Below, piece after piece: positions 34,730-44,896 of a stretch of 64,000 nucleotides of DNA; position 1 is the first letter of the stretch; every line of letters starts with the position of its first letter. Position numbers and translations under genes: made by a program. The DNA comes from Limnohabitans sp. Rim11 (GTDB lineage Bacteria; Pseudomonadota; Gammaproteobacteria; Burkholderiales; Burkholderiaceae_C): contig NZ_CXOM01000001.1 in NCBI RefSeq assembly GCF_001269365.1, positions 558,090-622,089 of the forward strand, given 5' to 3'. Under the pieces are notes generated by a model, which worked only from the letters and a program-made list of their open reading frames with translations, was not told the origin of the DNA and made no database searches.

Positions 34730-35770
34730 TTAGTCCGCTTTGGCGCCAGAGGCCTTCACAATCGGACCCCAACGTTGAACTTCGGCTTTGTTCATCTCGG
34801 CCATTGTTTCGGGGCTGGTACCCATGATGATGTAACCCAAATCGGTCATGCGCTTGACGAACTCTGGTGATTTGATGCCTTTGTTGGCTTCGGCGTTGAG
34901 TTTCATCACCACATCGCGGGGTGTGTTGGCAGGAACTGCCAAGCCAAACCAAACACCTGACTCGTAGCCCGCCACACCGGCTTCAGCCAATGTCGGCAAA
35001 TCGGGCAACAAAGGATCGCGCTTGGCACCGGTGGTGGCCAGTGCTCTCAGCTTGCCAGATTTAATATGGGGAATGGCAGAGGGGATGTTGTCAAACATCA
35101 TCATGACTTGGCCACCCAGCAGGTCATTGATGGCGGGCGCACTGCCTTTGTAAGGGATGTGCGTCATGTTGACATTGGTGAGCGACTTGAACATTTCACC
35201 CGACATGTGGATGCTGGTGCCGCTGCCACTGGAAGCGTAGTTGATGGCGCCTGGTTGTGCCTTGGCCAACGCAATCACTTCGGATACAGAGTTGGCTTTG
35301 ACCGATGGGTGCAACACCAAGACATTGTTCAAGGACACCAACGCTGTAATGGGCGTCAAGTCTTTATTGGGATCGAAGGGCATCTTGGCATACAGCGCGG
35401 GGTTGATGGCCTGAATACCGCTGGTGGTCATGAAGATGGTGTAGCCATCGGGGGTGGCGCGGGCCACTTCAGCGCCGCCAATGTTGCCGCCTGCACCTGG
35501 TTTGTTGTCGACAGTGACGGGTTGACCTAAGTTCTTGGACAACTCTTGGGCAATGGCACGCGATGCAATGTCGACGGCGCCGCCTGGAGGGAAAGGGCAA
35601 ACCAAGCGGATGGGCTTGTTGGGAAAGGCTTGCGCTTGTGCACTCAGGGTTGTGAGAAAAGAACCCGCAACGCCCAAGCTCAAAATGATGGCAGGAATGA
35701 TTGCATGTGGCTTGTTGGAACCGCCGGCTTTGGCAGATTGCTTGAACTTAAAACCAGTCAAAAATGTCAT
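34730..35770 (-). CDS. Tripartite tricarboxylate transporter binding protein (Bug/TctC)
   Basis: 346 residues with an unusually long N-terminal leader; the hydrophobic signal (ILSLGVAGSFLTTLSAQAQA) ends near residue 48. The mature part has the Bug hallmarks FPNKPIRLVCPFPPGGAVD and KPGAGGNIGG, which bind small carboxylates through two water-bridged loops. No TctAB membrane genes lie nearby, as is common for the large Bug families of Burkholderiales. The adjacent hydroxyacid dehydrogenase suggests a hydroxy- or keto-acid ligand. Confidence 0.92.
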   Translation of the reverse strand: MTFLTGFKFKQSAKAGGSNKPHAIIPAIILSLGVAGSFLTTLSAQAQAFPNKPIRLVCPFPPGGAVDIASRAIAQELSKNLGQPVTVDNKPGAGGNIGGAEVARATPDGYTIFMTTSGIQAINPALYAKMPFDPNKDLTPITALVSLNNVLVLHPSVKANSVSEVIALAKAQPGAINYASSGSGTSIHMSGEMFKSLTNVNMTHIPYKGSAPAINDLLGGQVMMMFDNIPSAIPHIKSGKLRALATTGAKRDPLLPDLPTLAEAGVAGYESGVWFGLAVPANTPRDVVMKLNAEANKGIKSPEFVKRMTDLGYIIMGTSPETMAEMNKAEVQRWGPIVKASGAKAD

Positions 35771-35926
35771 GTTGATGCCTCAGGGTCTAAAGAGACAGTC
35801 AGAATATTGGAAATTTTTCATTTTCATCACAGGATATTCCCTTGCTTCTTGTCGCTGTGTTGACGTGCGCAATGGGGCATTTCGGGGTTTAATTCAAAGA
35901 ACTTCTAGATTCAATCTCAAATTCCC

Positions 35927-37114
35927 ATGCCGATGATTCCCGCACTGTTGTTGAATGTTGGTCATGCCCTTGACCATTTGTTTTTATTGATTTTTGCAAC
36001 CGCAGTCAGTGCCATTGCCATCGACTTTGGTGTGGGCCGTTGGGAAGACATGATGCCTTACACCGTGGGGGCATTTTTGATGTTTGGCTTGGGTTCCATT
36101 CCAGCCGGTCGACTGGGAGACCTGTGGGGCAGACGGCCCATGATGATTGTTTTCTTTTTGGGAATGGGTGCATCTTCGATTGCTGTCGCTTTGACTCAAA
36201 CCCCCCTGCAAATGGCCATGGCTTTGACTGTTTTGGGCATTTTTTCTGCCATCTACCATCCCGTTGGCATCCCCTTGTTGGTTCAAAAATCAAGTCGACC
36301 TGGCTTAACCATTGGCGTCAATGGTTTGGCCGGTAATTTAGGGATTGCCTTGGCGGCCTTGGTCACTGGGTTTTTGGTGGCCTGGCAAGGTTGGCGCGTT
36401 GCCTTCATTGTTCCCGGTGTGGTGTCGATTGTTTGTGGCTTCTTGTTTGCATGGTTTGCGCCGCAAGAGCAAGCACCTTCCAGCAAGAAAAAAAGTAGCT
36501 CGGTTCAGCTACCCAAGGGCTTGGCCGTTCGTACCTTTATCGTCATGGTGGGCACAGCCACCACAACCAGTTTGCTCTTTAACATTACCACCAACGGCAA
36601 CACGCAGTTGCTGGCCGAAAAGTTGGATGGTCTGGTGACAGATCCCTCCAAGATGGGCTTGCTACTTGCTGCCGTCTATGCCATTGCTTCTTTGGCCCAA
36701 CTGGTGGTGGGGCGTTTGCTAGACAAGTTTCCTGTGAAGCCTTTGTTTTTTGCCATCCTCTTTTTGCAAATAGTCATGTTTGGTGTCGCTTCTCAAAGTT
36801 CGGGCTGGGCTTGGTATGTTGCAGCCATTGGTTACATGGTGATGGTTTTTGGCTCCATCCCATTCAGTGACACCATGGTGGTGAGGTACATCGATGACAG
36901 CATGCGTTCGCGCGTCAGTGGCACACGGATTGCCATCTCATTTGGCATCAGTTCTATGGCCGTTTATTTGTTAGGCCCAGTGGTAAAACACGCCGGCTTT
37001 ACCCAATTGATGTTGGGCTTGACTGTCATTTCAGCCTTGGGTGCACTGATGGTGCTTTTCTTGCCGGGTGAATCCCAAATGAAAGCCCATGCCATGCCTG
37101 TGCCAGAGGCATGA
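35927..37114 (+). CDS. MFS transporter
   Basis: 395 residues with about 12 membrane spans. The loop after TM2 reads GRLGDLWGRRPM, the major-facilitator motif A. It is divergent from the Bug gene (156 bases between starts, with nothing further recognised) and convergent with the class V aminotransferase. The substrate is unknown. Confidence 0.9.
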   Translation: MPMIPALLLNVGHALDHLFLLIFATAVSAIAIDFGVGRWEDMMPYTVGAFLMFGLGSIPAGRLGDLWGRRPMMIVFFLGMGASSIAVALTQTPLQMAMALTVLGIFSAIYHPVGIPLLVQKSSRPGLTIGVNGLAGNLGIALAALVTGFLVAWQGWRVAFIVPGVVSIVCGFLFAWFAPQEQAPSSKKKSSSVQLPKGLAVRTFIVMVGTATTTSLLFNITTNGNTQLLAEKLDGLVTDPSKMGLLLAAVYAIASLAQLVVGRLLDKFPVKPLFFAILFLQIVMFGVASQSSGWAWYVAAIGYMVMVFGSIPFSDTMVVRYIDDSMRSRVSGTRIAISFGISSMAVYLLGPVVKHAGFTQLMLGLTVISALGALMVLFLPGESQMKAHAMPVPEA

Positions 37115-37151
37115 GCTTCAACATCATGTCCTCGTGAAAAGCATCGTGGCC

Positions 37152-38354
37152 TTAAGGGGTGTGCTCAACTAAGTAAGCGATCGCAGCGGTCATGCCCTGA
37201 TCGCCATATGGAATTTTTTGAACCCGCATGGCCGCTTCGATGCCGGCCAATGCGCCCAAGATCATGGGTTCGTTCATGTCGCCCAAATGGCCAATGCGAA
37301 ACACGCGTCCACTCAATGCACCCAGCCCGCCAGCCATGGCCACTTGAAACCGCTCACGAGCCACCATTCGAAGTGCCTCTGGATCAATGCCTTGAGCCAC
37401 TTCAACCGCAGTGACTGAATTGGAAAATCCATGGGGATCTTGGCAGTGCAGTTTCAAAGCGCCCTGGGTGGACCAAGCCTTGACAGCGGCCCTGACGGCC
37501 CCGCCCAAACGTTGGTGTCTGGCATAGACGGCTGGCAGTCCCTCTTGTTGCAAAAGTCGAAGTGAAGTTTCAAGTCCAGCCAGGTGGGCAAGGGGAGGCG
37601 TGCCACAAAACCTGGCGGATTGGACAGGCGATTTGCGCTCGAACCAGCTCCAATAAAAGCGGGGCTTGGCATGCTGGTGGGACCAGTCAAAGGCTTTGGC
37701 ATTGACGGCCACAAAACCCAATCCAGAGGGCATCATCAAACCTTTTTGAGAGCTACCCAGACAAACATCAACCCCCAAGCCATCCATGTCAAAGGGGGTG
37801 GCAGCCAATGAGGCCACCACATCGACCACATAAATGGCGGGGTGTTGGGTGCGGTCAATGGCTTTTCGAATTTCAAGAAGATCGCTGGTGATGCCGCTGG
37901 CGGTGTCTGTTTGCACCACCATGACCGCTGCAATTTTGTGGGCAGTATCAGCCCTGAGCGCCGCCTCGATGGCATCGACATCGATTTGATGCCCCTCGGT
38001 GTGCGGCGTCCTGATGACCGACAGACCAAGCCCTTCGGTCTGAATGGCCCACTGATCAGAAAAATGGCCAGAACCCGCAATCAAGAGGCTGTGTTTGTCT
38101 GAGCCTAAATTGGCGCAAACAGCTTCCCAAACGCCATGGCCATTGCTGGCATAAAAGAAAATTTCAGATTGGGGGGAATTGAGCAAATTTTTCATGCCGG
38201 CTTCGCATGCGGCAATGAGTGCTGCAACGCGGGGGTCGGCCAAATCCGTCATGGGCCTTTGCATGGCGTGCATGACTTCATCGGGAACATGGGTTGGTCC
38301 GGGTGAGTGCACAAACCGGATTCCGGGCAAGCGAGGCGTGATGGGTGAATTCAT
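37152..38354 (-). CDS. Class V aminotransferase (serine/alanine-glyoxylate type)
   Basis: 400 residues, a PLP enzyme of fold type I. The PLP Lys is in GSSQKGLMMPSG, preceded by the Asp in YVVDVVASLAATPFD. The C-terminal FRIGHLGDMNEPMILGALAGIE is characteristic of the alanine/serine-glyoxylate aminotransferase branch, so glyoxylate is a likely amino acceptor. It is divergent from the MFS gene at 38469. Confidence 0.9.
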   Translation of the reverse strand: MNSPITPRLPGIRFVHSPGPTHVPDEVMHAMQRPMTDLADPRVAALIAACEAGMKNLLNSPQSEIFFYASNGHGVWEAVCANLGSDKHSLLIAGSGHFSDQWAIQTEGLGLSVIRTPHTEGHQIDVDAIEAALRADTAHKIAAVMVVQTDTASGITSDLLEIRKAIDRTQHPAIYVVDVVASLAATPFDMDGLGVDVCLGSSQKGLMMPSGLGFVAVNAKAFDWSHQHAKPRFYWSWFERKSPVQSARFCGTPPLAHLAGLETSLRLLQQEGLPAVYARHQRLGGAVRAAVKAWSTQGALKLHCQDPHGFSNSVTAVEVAQGIDPEALRMVARERFQVAMAGGLGALSGRVFRIGHLGDMNEPMILGALAGIEAAMRVQKIPYGDQGMTAAIAYLVEHTP

Positions 38355-38468
38355 GTGAATGACTTTATCAGAGCCACGACTTAAAAAACACTAAACTCTC
38401 CAGACACAAGCAACCGAAGGAGCCCGTCTTGTTGCACAAAGCCTTGAGTTCATTTGAGAAGTCGACCC

Positions 38469-39650
38469 ATGACTGATTCCAAAAAAGCATGGGTCGTGGT
38501 GTGGGCCGCTTTTGTCTGCCTTGCCTTGATCTTTGGCGTTTCGTATTCCTTTGCCGCATTTTTTGAAAATTTTGCACAGGAATTTGCAGCCAACCGCGCT
38601 GATGTTTCATGGATCTTTGGACTCTGCGGCTTGGTCTATTTTGTCTTGGGCGCCTTGGGCGGCATGTTGGCCGACCGCTGGGGCCCTCGTGTCGTTTGCA
38701 TGGTTGGGATGGGGCTCATAGCGATTGGACTTTTGGGCACCAGCTTGGCCCAATCGCTCTCTAGCATTTACATCAGCTATGGCATCTTGGTGGGATTGGG
38801 CATTGCTTTTGTATATACCCCCTCCATTGCATGTGTTCAGCCCTGGTTTACCAAACATCGTGGTTTGGCCTCAGGCGTTGCCAGTTCTGGGGTAGGGGCT
38901 GGCACCTTGTTAGTTCCTTTGGCCGTTAGTTATTTGTTGCTTGCAGTCACGTGGCGAGAAGCTCTGCAAATCATGGCTTTTTGCGTTCTGGTCCTTGGTT
39001 TGGTGGCCGCATTTTTATTACAACGCGCGCCCTCGGTCGTCAAAGGTAACGCGGCCCAAAGCAGTGGCAAGACATTGAAAGAGGCCTTGCAAACGCCAAG
39101 TTTCAGATGGCTTTACATGGGGGTTATTTTGGGTTCCCCAGTGATGTTCATTCCGTTTGCCCACATCTCTGCCGCTGCTAGAGACGCTGGTGTGAGCGAC
39201 TCTCAAGCCGTTGCGCTGGTGGGCTTGATTGGCATTGGCAGTTTGGTGGGTCGATTTGCCATTGGCTGGTTGGCCGATCGAATTGGTCGTGTCCAAACCC
39301 TCATGTTGATGCAATGTGCGATGGGTTTGTCGTTCTTAATTTGGGCCGTGGCTAAGGACCAACAAGTATTTGCTATTTTTGCCGTGGTTTTCGGCTTAAG
39401 TTACGGCAGCATCGTTTCTTTGTTGCCTGCCATTTGCATGGACTTGTTTGGTGGTCGGGCTGTTTCAGCCATCATTGGCACGCTTTATTCAGGTGCAGCA
39501 TTGGGGAATTTATTGGGGCCCGTGTGGGCGGGGCGCGTATTTGATGTGAACCAATCTTATAGCTTGGTCATCTGGATTACTTTGTGCGTCTCTGCGCTAG
39601 CCACCTTTTGTTGCAGTCGCATCGTTCGGCATTCGCAAATCAATTATTGA
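38469..39650 (+). CDS. MFS transporter (oxalate/monocarboxylate-like)
   Basis: 393 residues, about 12 membrane spans, with motif A variant GGMLADRWGPRVV after TM2. The pattern resembles OFA/MCT-type carriers that exchange small monocarboxylates. The start ATG 38469 follows GAGAAGTCGACCC; an in-frame TTG at 38454 is less likely. It shares a 114-base intergenic region with the divergent aminotransferase. Confidence 0.9.
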   Translation: MTDSKKAWVVVWAAFVCLALIFGVSYSFAAFFENFAQEFAANRADVSWIFGLCGLVYFVLGALGGMLADRWGPRVVCMVGMGLIAIGLLGTSLAQSLSSIYISYGILVGLGIAFVYTPSIACVQPWFTKHRGLASGVASSGVGAGTLLVPLAVSYLLLAVTWREALQIMAFCVLVLGLVAAFLLQRAPSVVKGNAAQSSGKTLKEALQTPSFRWLYMGVILGSPVMFIPFAHISAAARDAGVSDSQAVALVGLIGIGSLVGRFAIGWLADRIGRVQTLMLMQCAMGLSFLIWAVAKDQQVFAIFAVVFGLSYGSIVSLLPAICMDLFGGRAVSAIIGTLYSGAALGNLLGPVWAGRVFDVNQSYSLVIWITLCVSALATFCCSRIVRHSQINY

Positions 39651-39722
39651 TTGGCCACTTGCTACTGGCCATTCTCCATTTTTCATTTGCCATTTGCCAT
39701 TTCACTCAAATTTTAGATAAGT

Positions 39723-40466
39723 ATGCCCATTGACTCGTATTTGATTCTTGCAAGCCTTGGGGCGCTGCTCATTGGGATGTCCAAGGGTGGGCTGCCCATG
39801 GTCGGCATGATGTCCGTGCCGCTGCTTTCTTTGGTGATGTCGCCGGTTAAAGCGGCCGTCTTGTTGTTGCCGCTTTTCGTGATTTCGGATGTTGTGGGTG
39901 TATGGCTCTACAGGCGTCAATACAGCGCCCCCAATCTTAAAATTTTAATTCCGACCGGTGTGATGGGCGTTTTTATTGGATGGCTTACCGCGTCCATGAT
40001 TTCTGATCAAACGATCAAATTCATCATTGGTTTGGTGGGGGTCGGATTTTGCTTGCAGATCTGGTTTCGACGGGGGCAATCCTTAGAACCGCAGCCAGCG
40101 AACAAGGTCAAAGGCTATTTTTGGGGAATCGTGGCTGGCTTCACCAGCTTTATCTCGCATGCCGGCGGACCCCCTTTTCAAATTTATATGCTGCCCCAAA
40201 AACTCCCCAAAGCCGAATTTGCAGGAACAGCAACCATTTTGTTTGCCATCATCAATCTGTCCAAAATTCTGCCGTATCAAAATCTGAGCCCTTATAGCCA
40301 AGAAGATTTAATGAAGGCTGCCGTCTTGGTACCGATCGCCTTGCTGGGCACTTATTTAGGCGCTTATCTCACCCGCAGAATCAATGATGTTTGGTTTTAC
40401 AAACTGGTTCAAACGGGTTTGTTTCTGGTTTCGTGCAAATTGATTTGGGATGCGGTTGGAATTTAA
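39723..40466 (+). CDS. TauE/SafE-family permease
   Basis: 247 residues with about seven or eight membrane spans. The repeated family motif is visible as IGMSKGGLPMVGM near the start and the SFISHAGGPPFQIYMLP block in the second half. Members move sulfite, sulfoacetate, taurine-derived sulfonates or other organic anions out of the cell. The 72 bases before it contain short CATTTGC repeats but no clear operator. The export substrate is unknown. Confidence 0.92.
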   Translation: MPIDSYLILASLGALLIGMSKGGLPMVGMMSVPLLSLVMSPVKAAVLLLPLFVISDVVGVWLYRRQYSAPNLKILIPTGVMGVFIGWLTASMISDQTIKFIIGLVGVGFCLQIWFRRGQSLEPQPANKVKGYFWGIVAGFTSFISHAGGPPFQIYMLPQKLPKAEFAGTATILFAIINLSKILPYQNLSPYSQEDLMKAAVLVPIALLGTYLGAYLTRRINDVWFYKLVQTGLFLVSCKLIWDAVGI

Positions 40467-40470
40467 GTTG

Positions 40471-40540
40471 TTGTTTTTAAACGATCCAATTCAACATATT
40501 GATAGCCAACCATTTGTTGGTAAACTTATTGTTTTTAAAC
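40471..40540. promoter_or_regulatory. Direct repeats flanking an inverted repeat before the 40567 gene
   Basis: TTGTTTTTAAAC occurs twice (40471-40482 and 40529-40540), 58 bases apart. Between them is CCAAC-CATTT-GTTGG (40506-40520). This may be a compound operator for the small gene downstream. Confidence 0.35.
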
Positions 40541-40566
40541 CATACGTTGCTCAACTAGAGTTTTGA

Positions 40567-40941
40567 ATGAATAAGATCATTTTGAGAGCCATCACGGCTT
40601 ATTCCAGAACAGATTTAAAAGACGTTGCCACGCCTTTGGCAGTGAAAGGGCGTGAAGTGACTTACGGCGGCAAGCAATACGTCATTTTGGAAAATGAGCA
40701 AACTCAGTTGCATGTGGCAATTTATCGCTGCATGAACAGGGGTGAGTTAAAAAGACTCAAACGTTGGCCTGCAGATCTGTTGGCCAAGCCAGAAGTCAAA
40801 GTCATCAAACAGGAGAGGCCTGCCATTTTGGAACTTTCGCCTGTTAAGGGTTCTGGCAAAGTAAGCAAGCTAAGCAAGGTAAGCAAGGTCAATAAGCCCA
40901 AGCCCGTTACAGACAAAAATCAAACGGATCTTTTTGAATAA
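40567..40941 (+). CDS. Small basic protein of unknown function
   Basis: 124 residues, not recognised. Residues 1-75 look like a compact globular domain (VTYGGKQYVILENEQTQLHVAIYRC). Residues 76-124 are a basic, low-complexity tail with KVSKLSKVSKVNK repeats ending in QTDLFE. No signal peptide or membrane segment. It has its own putative regulatory region and terminator, hence is monocistronic. Nucleic-acid binding is possible from its charge, but that is a guess. Confidence 0.7.
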   Translation: MNKIILRAITAYSRTDLKDVATPLAVKGREVTYGGKQYVILENEQTQLHVAIYRCMNRGELKRLKRWPADLLAKPEVKVIKQERPAILELSPVKGSGKVSKLSKVSKVNKPKPVTDKNQTDLFE

Positions 40942-40950
40942 AGAGTAGAC

Positions 40951-40989
40951 CCAAAAAAGAAAGCCGCTGAAACAGCGGCTTTCTTTTGG
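40951..40989. terminator. Strong bidirectional terminator before icd
   Basis: A long, almost perfect stem (GAAAGCCGCTG / CAGCGGCTTTC, AAA loop) with flanking A and T runs. It ends the unknown small gene and, from the other side, icd. Confidence 0.92.
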
Positions 40990-41027
40990 GGACGACAGCG
41001 CCAAAGCTGGCGCTGTCTCCAATTGAC

Positions 41028-43265
41028 TTAGGCTTGAGCGGCCTTGATCAATGCATTGAAGGTTGGGCTAGGGCACATGACCTTTTGCAACAAATCGGCA
41101 GAAGGCATGAAATAACCGCCAATGTCGGCAGGTTTGCCTTGGACCGCTTTGAGTTCTTCAATGATCTTCTTCTCGTTGTCGGTCAAGCCCTTGGCCAAAG
41201 GTGCAAACTTGGCTTGCAGTTCCTTGTCCTCGGTCTGAGCGGCCAATTCTTGTGCCCAGTACATGGACAGATAGAACTGACTACCGCGGTTGTCGAGCTC
41301 GCCTGTTTTAGGTGAAGGGTTCTTGTTGTTGTCCAACAAGGCGCCAGTGGCTGCATCCAATGTTTTGGCCAAGATTTTGGCTTTTGGATTGTTGTTTTTG
41401 ATGCCCAGGTCTTCCAAAGAAACAGCCAAGGCCATGAACTCGCCCAATGAGTCCCAACGCAAATGGTTTTCTTCGACCAATTGCTGAACGTGTTTGGGGG
41501 CGGAGCCGCCTGCACCTGTTTCGTACATGCCGCCGCCAGCCATCAAAGGCACGATGGACAGCATTTTGGCGCTGGTGCCCAGTTCCATGATGGGGAACAG
41601 ATCTGTCAGGTAATCGCGCAAGATGTTGCCAGTGGCACTGATGGTGTCAAGGCCGCGAACAACGCGCTCGAGGGTGTAACGCATGGCGCGAACTTGGCTC
41701 ATGATTTGGATGTCCAAACCATTGATGTCGTGCTCGTGCAAGTACATCTTGACTTTGCGGATCAATTGGGCTTCGTGAGGACGGTATGCATCCAACCAGA
41801 ACACGACGGGCATGCCAGAGTTGCGTGCACGGTTGACAGCCAACTTGACCCAGTCGCGAATGGCGGCGTCTTTGACTTCACACATGCGCCAGATGTCGCC
41901 GGCTTCGACGTTTTGGCTGAGCAACACTTCGCCAGTTTCCAGGTCAGTGATGTTAGCCACGCCGTCTTCTGCAATTTCAAAAGTCTTGTCGTGTGAGCCG
42001 TATTCTTCGGCTTGCTGCGCCATCAAACCTACGTTGGGTACAGTGCCCATGGTTTTGGGGTCGAAGGCACCATGCCACTTGCAGAAGTTAATGATCTCTT
42101 GGTAAATGCGAGCGAAGGTGGACTCAGGCATAACGGCCTTGACGTCTTGCAATCGACCCGCAGCGTCCCACATTTTGCCGCCGTTGCGAATCATGGCGGG
42201 CATTGAAGCATCCACAATCACATCGTTGGGGGAGTGGAAGTTGGTAATACCCTTGGCAGAGTCGACCATGGCCAAACCAGGGCGATGCTCATGACATGCG
42301 TGCAAATCGCGCATGATTTCTTCGCGCTTGGAATCGGGCAGTGTGGCAATCTTGTTGTACAGGTCAACCATGCCGTTGTTAACGTTGACGCCCAAGCTGT
42401 CAAAGAGTTCTTTGTGCTTTTTGAACGCGTCTTTGTAGAAGATCTTGACGCAGTGACCAAACACGATGGGGTGTGACACCTTCATCATGGTGGCTTTGAC
42501 GTGCAAGGAGAACATCACGCCTGTTTTGTGAGCGTCTTCAATTTCTTTTTCGTAGAAAGCTTCCAAAGCTTTCTTGCTCATGAACATGCTGTCAATGACT
42601 TCGCGGTCGACCAAGGAAACCTTGGGCTTCAGCACAATGGCTTTGCCGCTCTTGGTGATAAGTTCCATTTTGACGTCACGTGCACGCTCAATGGTCATTG
42701 ATTTTTCGCCATGGTAGAAGTCGCCATGGTGCATGTGTGAAACGTGCGAGCGTGAAGCTTGGCTCCACTCGGCCATGCTGTGTGGGTTTTTGCGGGCAAA
42801 TTCTTTAACAGCGCGTGGTGCACGGCGGTCAGAGTTGCCTTCGCGCAGAACAGGATTCACGGCCGAGCCAGTGCACTTGGAATAGCGCGCTTTGATGGCT
42901 TTTTCTTCGTCTGTTTTGGGGTTGTCTGGATAGTTAGGCAGGGCGTAGCCTTTTGACTGCAGCTCTTTGATGGCAATGTTCAGTTGACCCACGGAGGCAC
43001 TGATGTTGGGCAACTTGATGATGTTTGCTTCTGGTTTTAGCGTCAACTTACCCAAAGCGGCCAAATTGTTGGGAATGCGTTGCGCTTCGGGCAACAAGTC
43101 TGAAAACTCGCCCAAGATACGCCCAGCCAATGAAATGTCGCTGGATTCCACTTCAATGCCGGCGGGTGACGCAAAAGTGCGAATGACGGGCAAAAAGGCC
43201 GCTGTCGCCAACAAAGGGGCTTCATCGGTCAATGTGTAAATGATTTTGGATTTTTCGTTAGCCAT
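41028..43265 (-). CDS. icd: NADP-dependent isocitrate dehydrogenase, monomeric type
   Basis: 745 residues, the length of the monomeric IDH family rather than the 415-residue dimeric one. The N-terminus ([20 protein letters not shown]) and the [20 protein letters not shown] block that binds isocitrate are typical, as is the NADP region around [17 protein letters not shown]. It oxidises isocitrate to 2-oxoglutarate and supplies NADPH. It competes with isocitrate lyase (1649-2968) at the glyoxylate branch. Upstream is an inverted repeat at 43353-43384. Confidence 0.97.
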   Translation of the reverse strand: MANEKSKIIYTLTDEAPLLATAAFLPVIRTFASPAGIEVESSDISLAGRILGEFSDLLPEAQRIPNNLAALGKLTLKPEANIIKLPNISASVGQLNIAIKELQSKGYALPNYPDNPKTDEEKAIKARYSKCTGSAVNPVLREGNSDRRAPRAVKEFARKNPHSMAEWSQASRSHVSHMHHGDFYHGEKSMTIERARDVKMELITKSGKAIVLKPKVSLVDREVIDSMFMSKKALEAFYEKEIEDAHKTGVMFSLHVKATMMKVSHPIVFGHCVKIFYKDAFKKHKELFDSLGVNVNNGMVDLYNKIATLPDSKREEIMRDLHACHEHRPGLAMVDSAKGITNFHSPNDVIVDASMPAMIRNGGKMWDAAGRLQDVKAVMPESTFARIYQEIINFCKWHGAFDPKTMGTVPNVGLMAQQAEEYGSHDKTFEIAEDGVANITDLETGEVLLSQNVEAGDIWRMCEVKDAAIRDWVKLAVNRARNSGMPVVFWLDAYRPHEAQLIRKVKMYLHEHDINGLDIQIMSQVRAMRYTLERVVRGLDTISATGNILRDYLTDLFPIMELGTSAKMLSIVPLMAGGGMYETGAGGSAPKHVQQLVEENHLRWDSLGEFMALAVSLEDLGIKNNNPKAKILAKTLDAATGALLDNNKNPSPKTGELDNRGSQFYLSMYWAQELAAQTEDKELQAKFAPLAKGLTDNEKKIIEELKAVQGKPADIGGYFMPSADLLQKVMCPSPTFNALIKAAQA

Positions 43266-43352
43266 TTGCTTCCTCGTTTTTGTTGTGCAACAGTAAATCT
43301 TGCAAGCCAGTATTAGATCTTAAAAGTAGCGCCTGACACTGTGCTGATAGGG

Positions 43353-43384
43353 GTGAAATTGAAGATTTTGAGATCAAATTTCAC
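43353..43384. promoter_or_regulatory. Inverted repeat upstream of icd
   Basis: GTGAAATT and AATTTCAC face each other across 16 bases, about 90-120 bases before the icd start. It could be an operator, or a weak hairpin in the transcript. The rest of the 177-base gap shows nothing recognisable. Confidence 0.35.
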
Positions 43385-43442
43385 AAGATGAAATAACCGT
43401 GCATTTCGGATGAGTCTTGTGGGATGAATATTTCGGTTGGCC

Positions 43443-43778
43443 TCATGCCTTGCGCACAAATTCGGTTTTGAGCTGCATTGCGCCAAAACCATCAATCTTG
43501 CAGTCAATGTCGTGGTCGCCCTCTACCAAGCGAATGTTTTTGACTTTCGTCCCAACTTTGATCACGCTAGAGGACCCTTTCAGTTTGAGGTCCTTGATCA
43601 AAGTGACTGTGTCGCCGTCTTGCAAGACATTGCCCGAAGCGTCTTTGAAAATCTTGACTGTGTCCATCTCGACTTGGACGTGCTGTGGCCATTCATGAGC
43701 GCATTCAGGGCAGACGAAGTTGGCACCATCTTCGTAAGTGAATTCAGATTTGCATTGGGGGCAGTTTGGGAGCGTCAT
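43443..43778 (-). CDS. YjdM/PhnA-type zinc-ribbon protein
   Basis: 111 residues. The N-terminal zinc ribbon is [21 protein letters not shown], and the C-terminal SH3-like domain contains [16 protein letters not shown]. This is the PhnA/YjdM family, named after phosphonate genes but not shown to degrade phosphonates in general. It stands alone here, with no phosphonate genes near, so a phosphonate role is unsupported. Confidence 0.93.
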   Translation of the reverse strand: MTLPNCPQCKSEFTYEDGANFVCPECAHEWPQHVQVEMDTVKIFKDASGNVLQDGDTVTLIKDLKLKGSSSVIKVGTKVKNIRLVEGDHDIDCKIDGFGAMQLKTEFVRKA

Positions 43779-43849
43779 GTTTCTATCAGGTCAAGTGCAA
43801 GTTGCATGAACTTTAGCATCTTGCAATTTGATTGAGGGAGGGAAGCGGC

Positions 43850-44785
43850 TTAGGTCGCTTTTTCTTCTCCAACAGTTGCTTGATCCCCAAAGAGTTTGCG
43901 CATCAACTGACGTAACCACTGGTGGCCAGGATCTCGGTGCAGACGGCCATGCCAACACTGATGGATGGCGCTGTCCTCTACCTTGACAGGAGAGTCCCGC
44001 ATCACCAGGTCAAAGGGTTTAACAATGCGCTGTGCAAAACGCTCGGGCACCACGGCGATCAAATTGGAGTGTTGCAACACATCGCCCAATGCCACATAGT
44101 GGGGCACCGTTAGGCGCACTTTGCGTTTGTTTTTTTGTTTGTCTAAGGCTGCATCGACGCGGCCATGCCCCGTGCCAGTTGCCAAAACTCGCACATGTTC
44201 TGCTGCAAATAAAGCGGAAGTCGTTAAAGATGGCAACAGCGCCAAAGGATGTTTTTTGCGCATCAAGCAGATGTATTTTTGCTTGAACAAAGATTGTTGA
44301 AAAAACCCTGCCTGCAATTGAGGCAAGAGGCCCATGGCCAGATCAATCTTGCCCGTCGACATGTCTTCTTTGAGGGTTGACTGCGCCACGCTGACCACTT
44401 GCAAAGTAACGCCAGGCGCCGCTTTGGCCAATGCATCGACTAGGACGGGTAAAAAATACATTTCGCCGACATCGGTCAAGGCAATGGTGAAGTTGCGTGT
44501 GCTGCTTGAGGGATCGAAAGCGCCGCGGACATTCAAAGCCTGTTGCAAAACATCCAAGGCCATGGCCACTGGTTCAGCAAGCTGAATGGCGTAGGGCGTC
44601 GGTGTCATTCCCCCTTGAGTGCGAATAAACAGCTCGTCATCCAAACTTGCCCGGAGTCTGCCCAAGGCACTGCTCACGGCGGGTTGGCTCATGTTTAACA
44701 GGTCTGCCACCGCAGAGACCCGCTTCAGAATGAGCAGGTGGTGAAAAACCAAGAGCAAATTGAGGTCCAGTTTGGCAAGGTCCAT
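43850..44785 (-). CDS. LysR-family regulator, NahR/NagR-like
   Basis: 311 residues. The helix-turn-helix at about 20-40 (RVSAVADLLNMSQPAVSSALGRLR) and the following DELFIRTQGGMTPTPYA match the NahR/NagR branch closely, as do TDVGEMYFLPVLVDAL and the MGLLPQLQAGFFQQ effector segment. NahR-type proteins respond to salicylate and activate naphthalene or salicylate genes. It is divergent from the Rieske oxygenase genes and should control them with an aromatic acid as inducer. Confidence 0.92.
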   Translation of the reverse strand: MDLAKLDLNLLLVFHHLLILKRVSAVADLLNMSQPAVSSALGRLRASLDDELFIRTQGGMTPTPYAIQLAEPVAMALDVLQQALNVRGAFDPSSSTRNFTIALTDVGEMYFLPVLVDALAKAAPGVTLQVVSVAQSTLKEDMSTGKIDLAMGLLPQLQAGFFQQSLFKQKYICLMRKKHPLALLPSLTTSALFAAEHVRVLATGTGHGRVDAALDKQKNKRKVRLTVPHYVALGDVLQHSNLIAVVPERFAQRIVKPFDLVMRDSPVKVEDSAIHQCWHGRLHRDPGHQWLRQLMRKLFGDQATVGEEKAT

Positions 44786-44804
44786 GCGTGCGTCTAAATA
44801 TTTG

Positions 44805-44823
44805 ATAATCGAATAATGATTAT
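44805..44823. promoter_or_regulatory. Putative LysR binding site (ATAATC-N7-GATTAT)
   Basis: A 19-base interrupted dyad in the AT-rich gap between the LysR gene and the Rieske genes, 74-92 bases before the oxygenase start. Size, symmetry and position fit a LysR recognition site. Proof needs binding data. Confidence 0.5.
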
Positions 44824-44896
44824 ATGTAAATTAAGATTTACTAAATTGGTGTGACTGGCATGATCCAGCTCAAGAATCTTGTCGAGATCAACACAC

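Noticed and set aside
39651..39722. CATTTGCCATTTGCC short repeats as a functional element
   Set aside because: Only two or three short, imperfect copies without symmetry; consistent with simple-sequence slippage.
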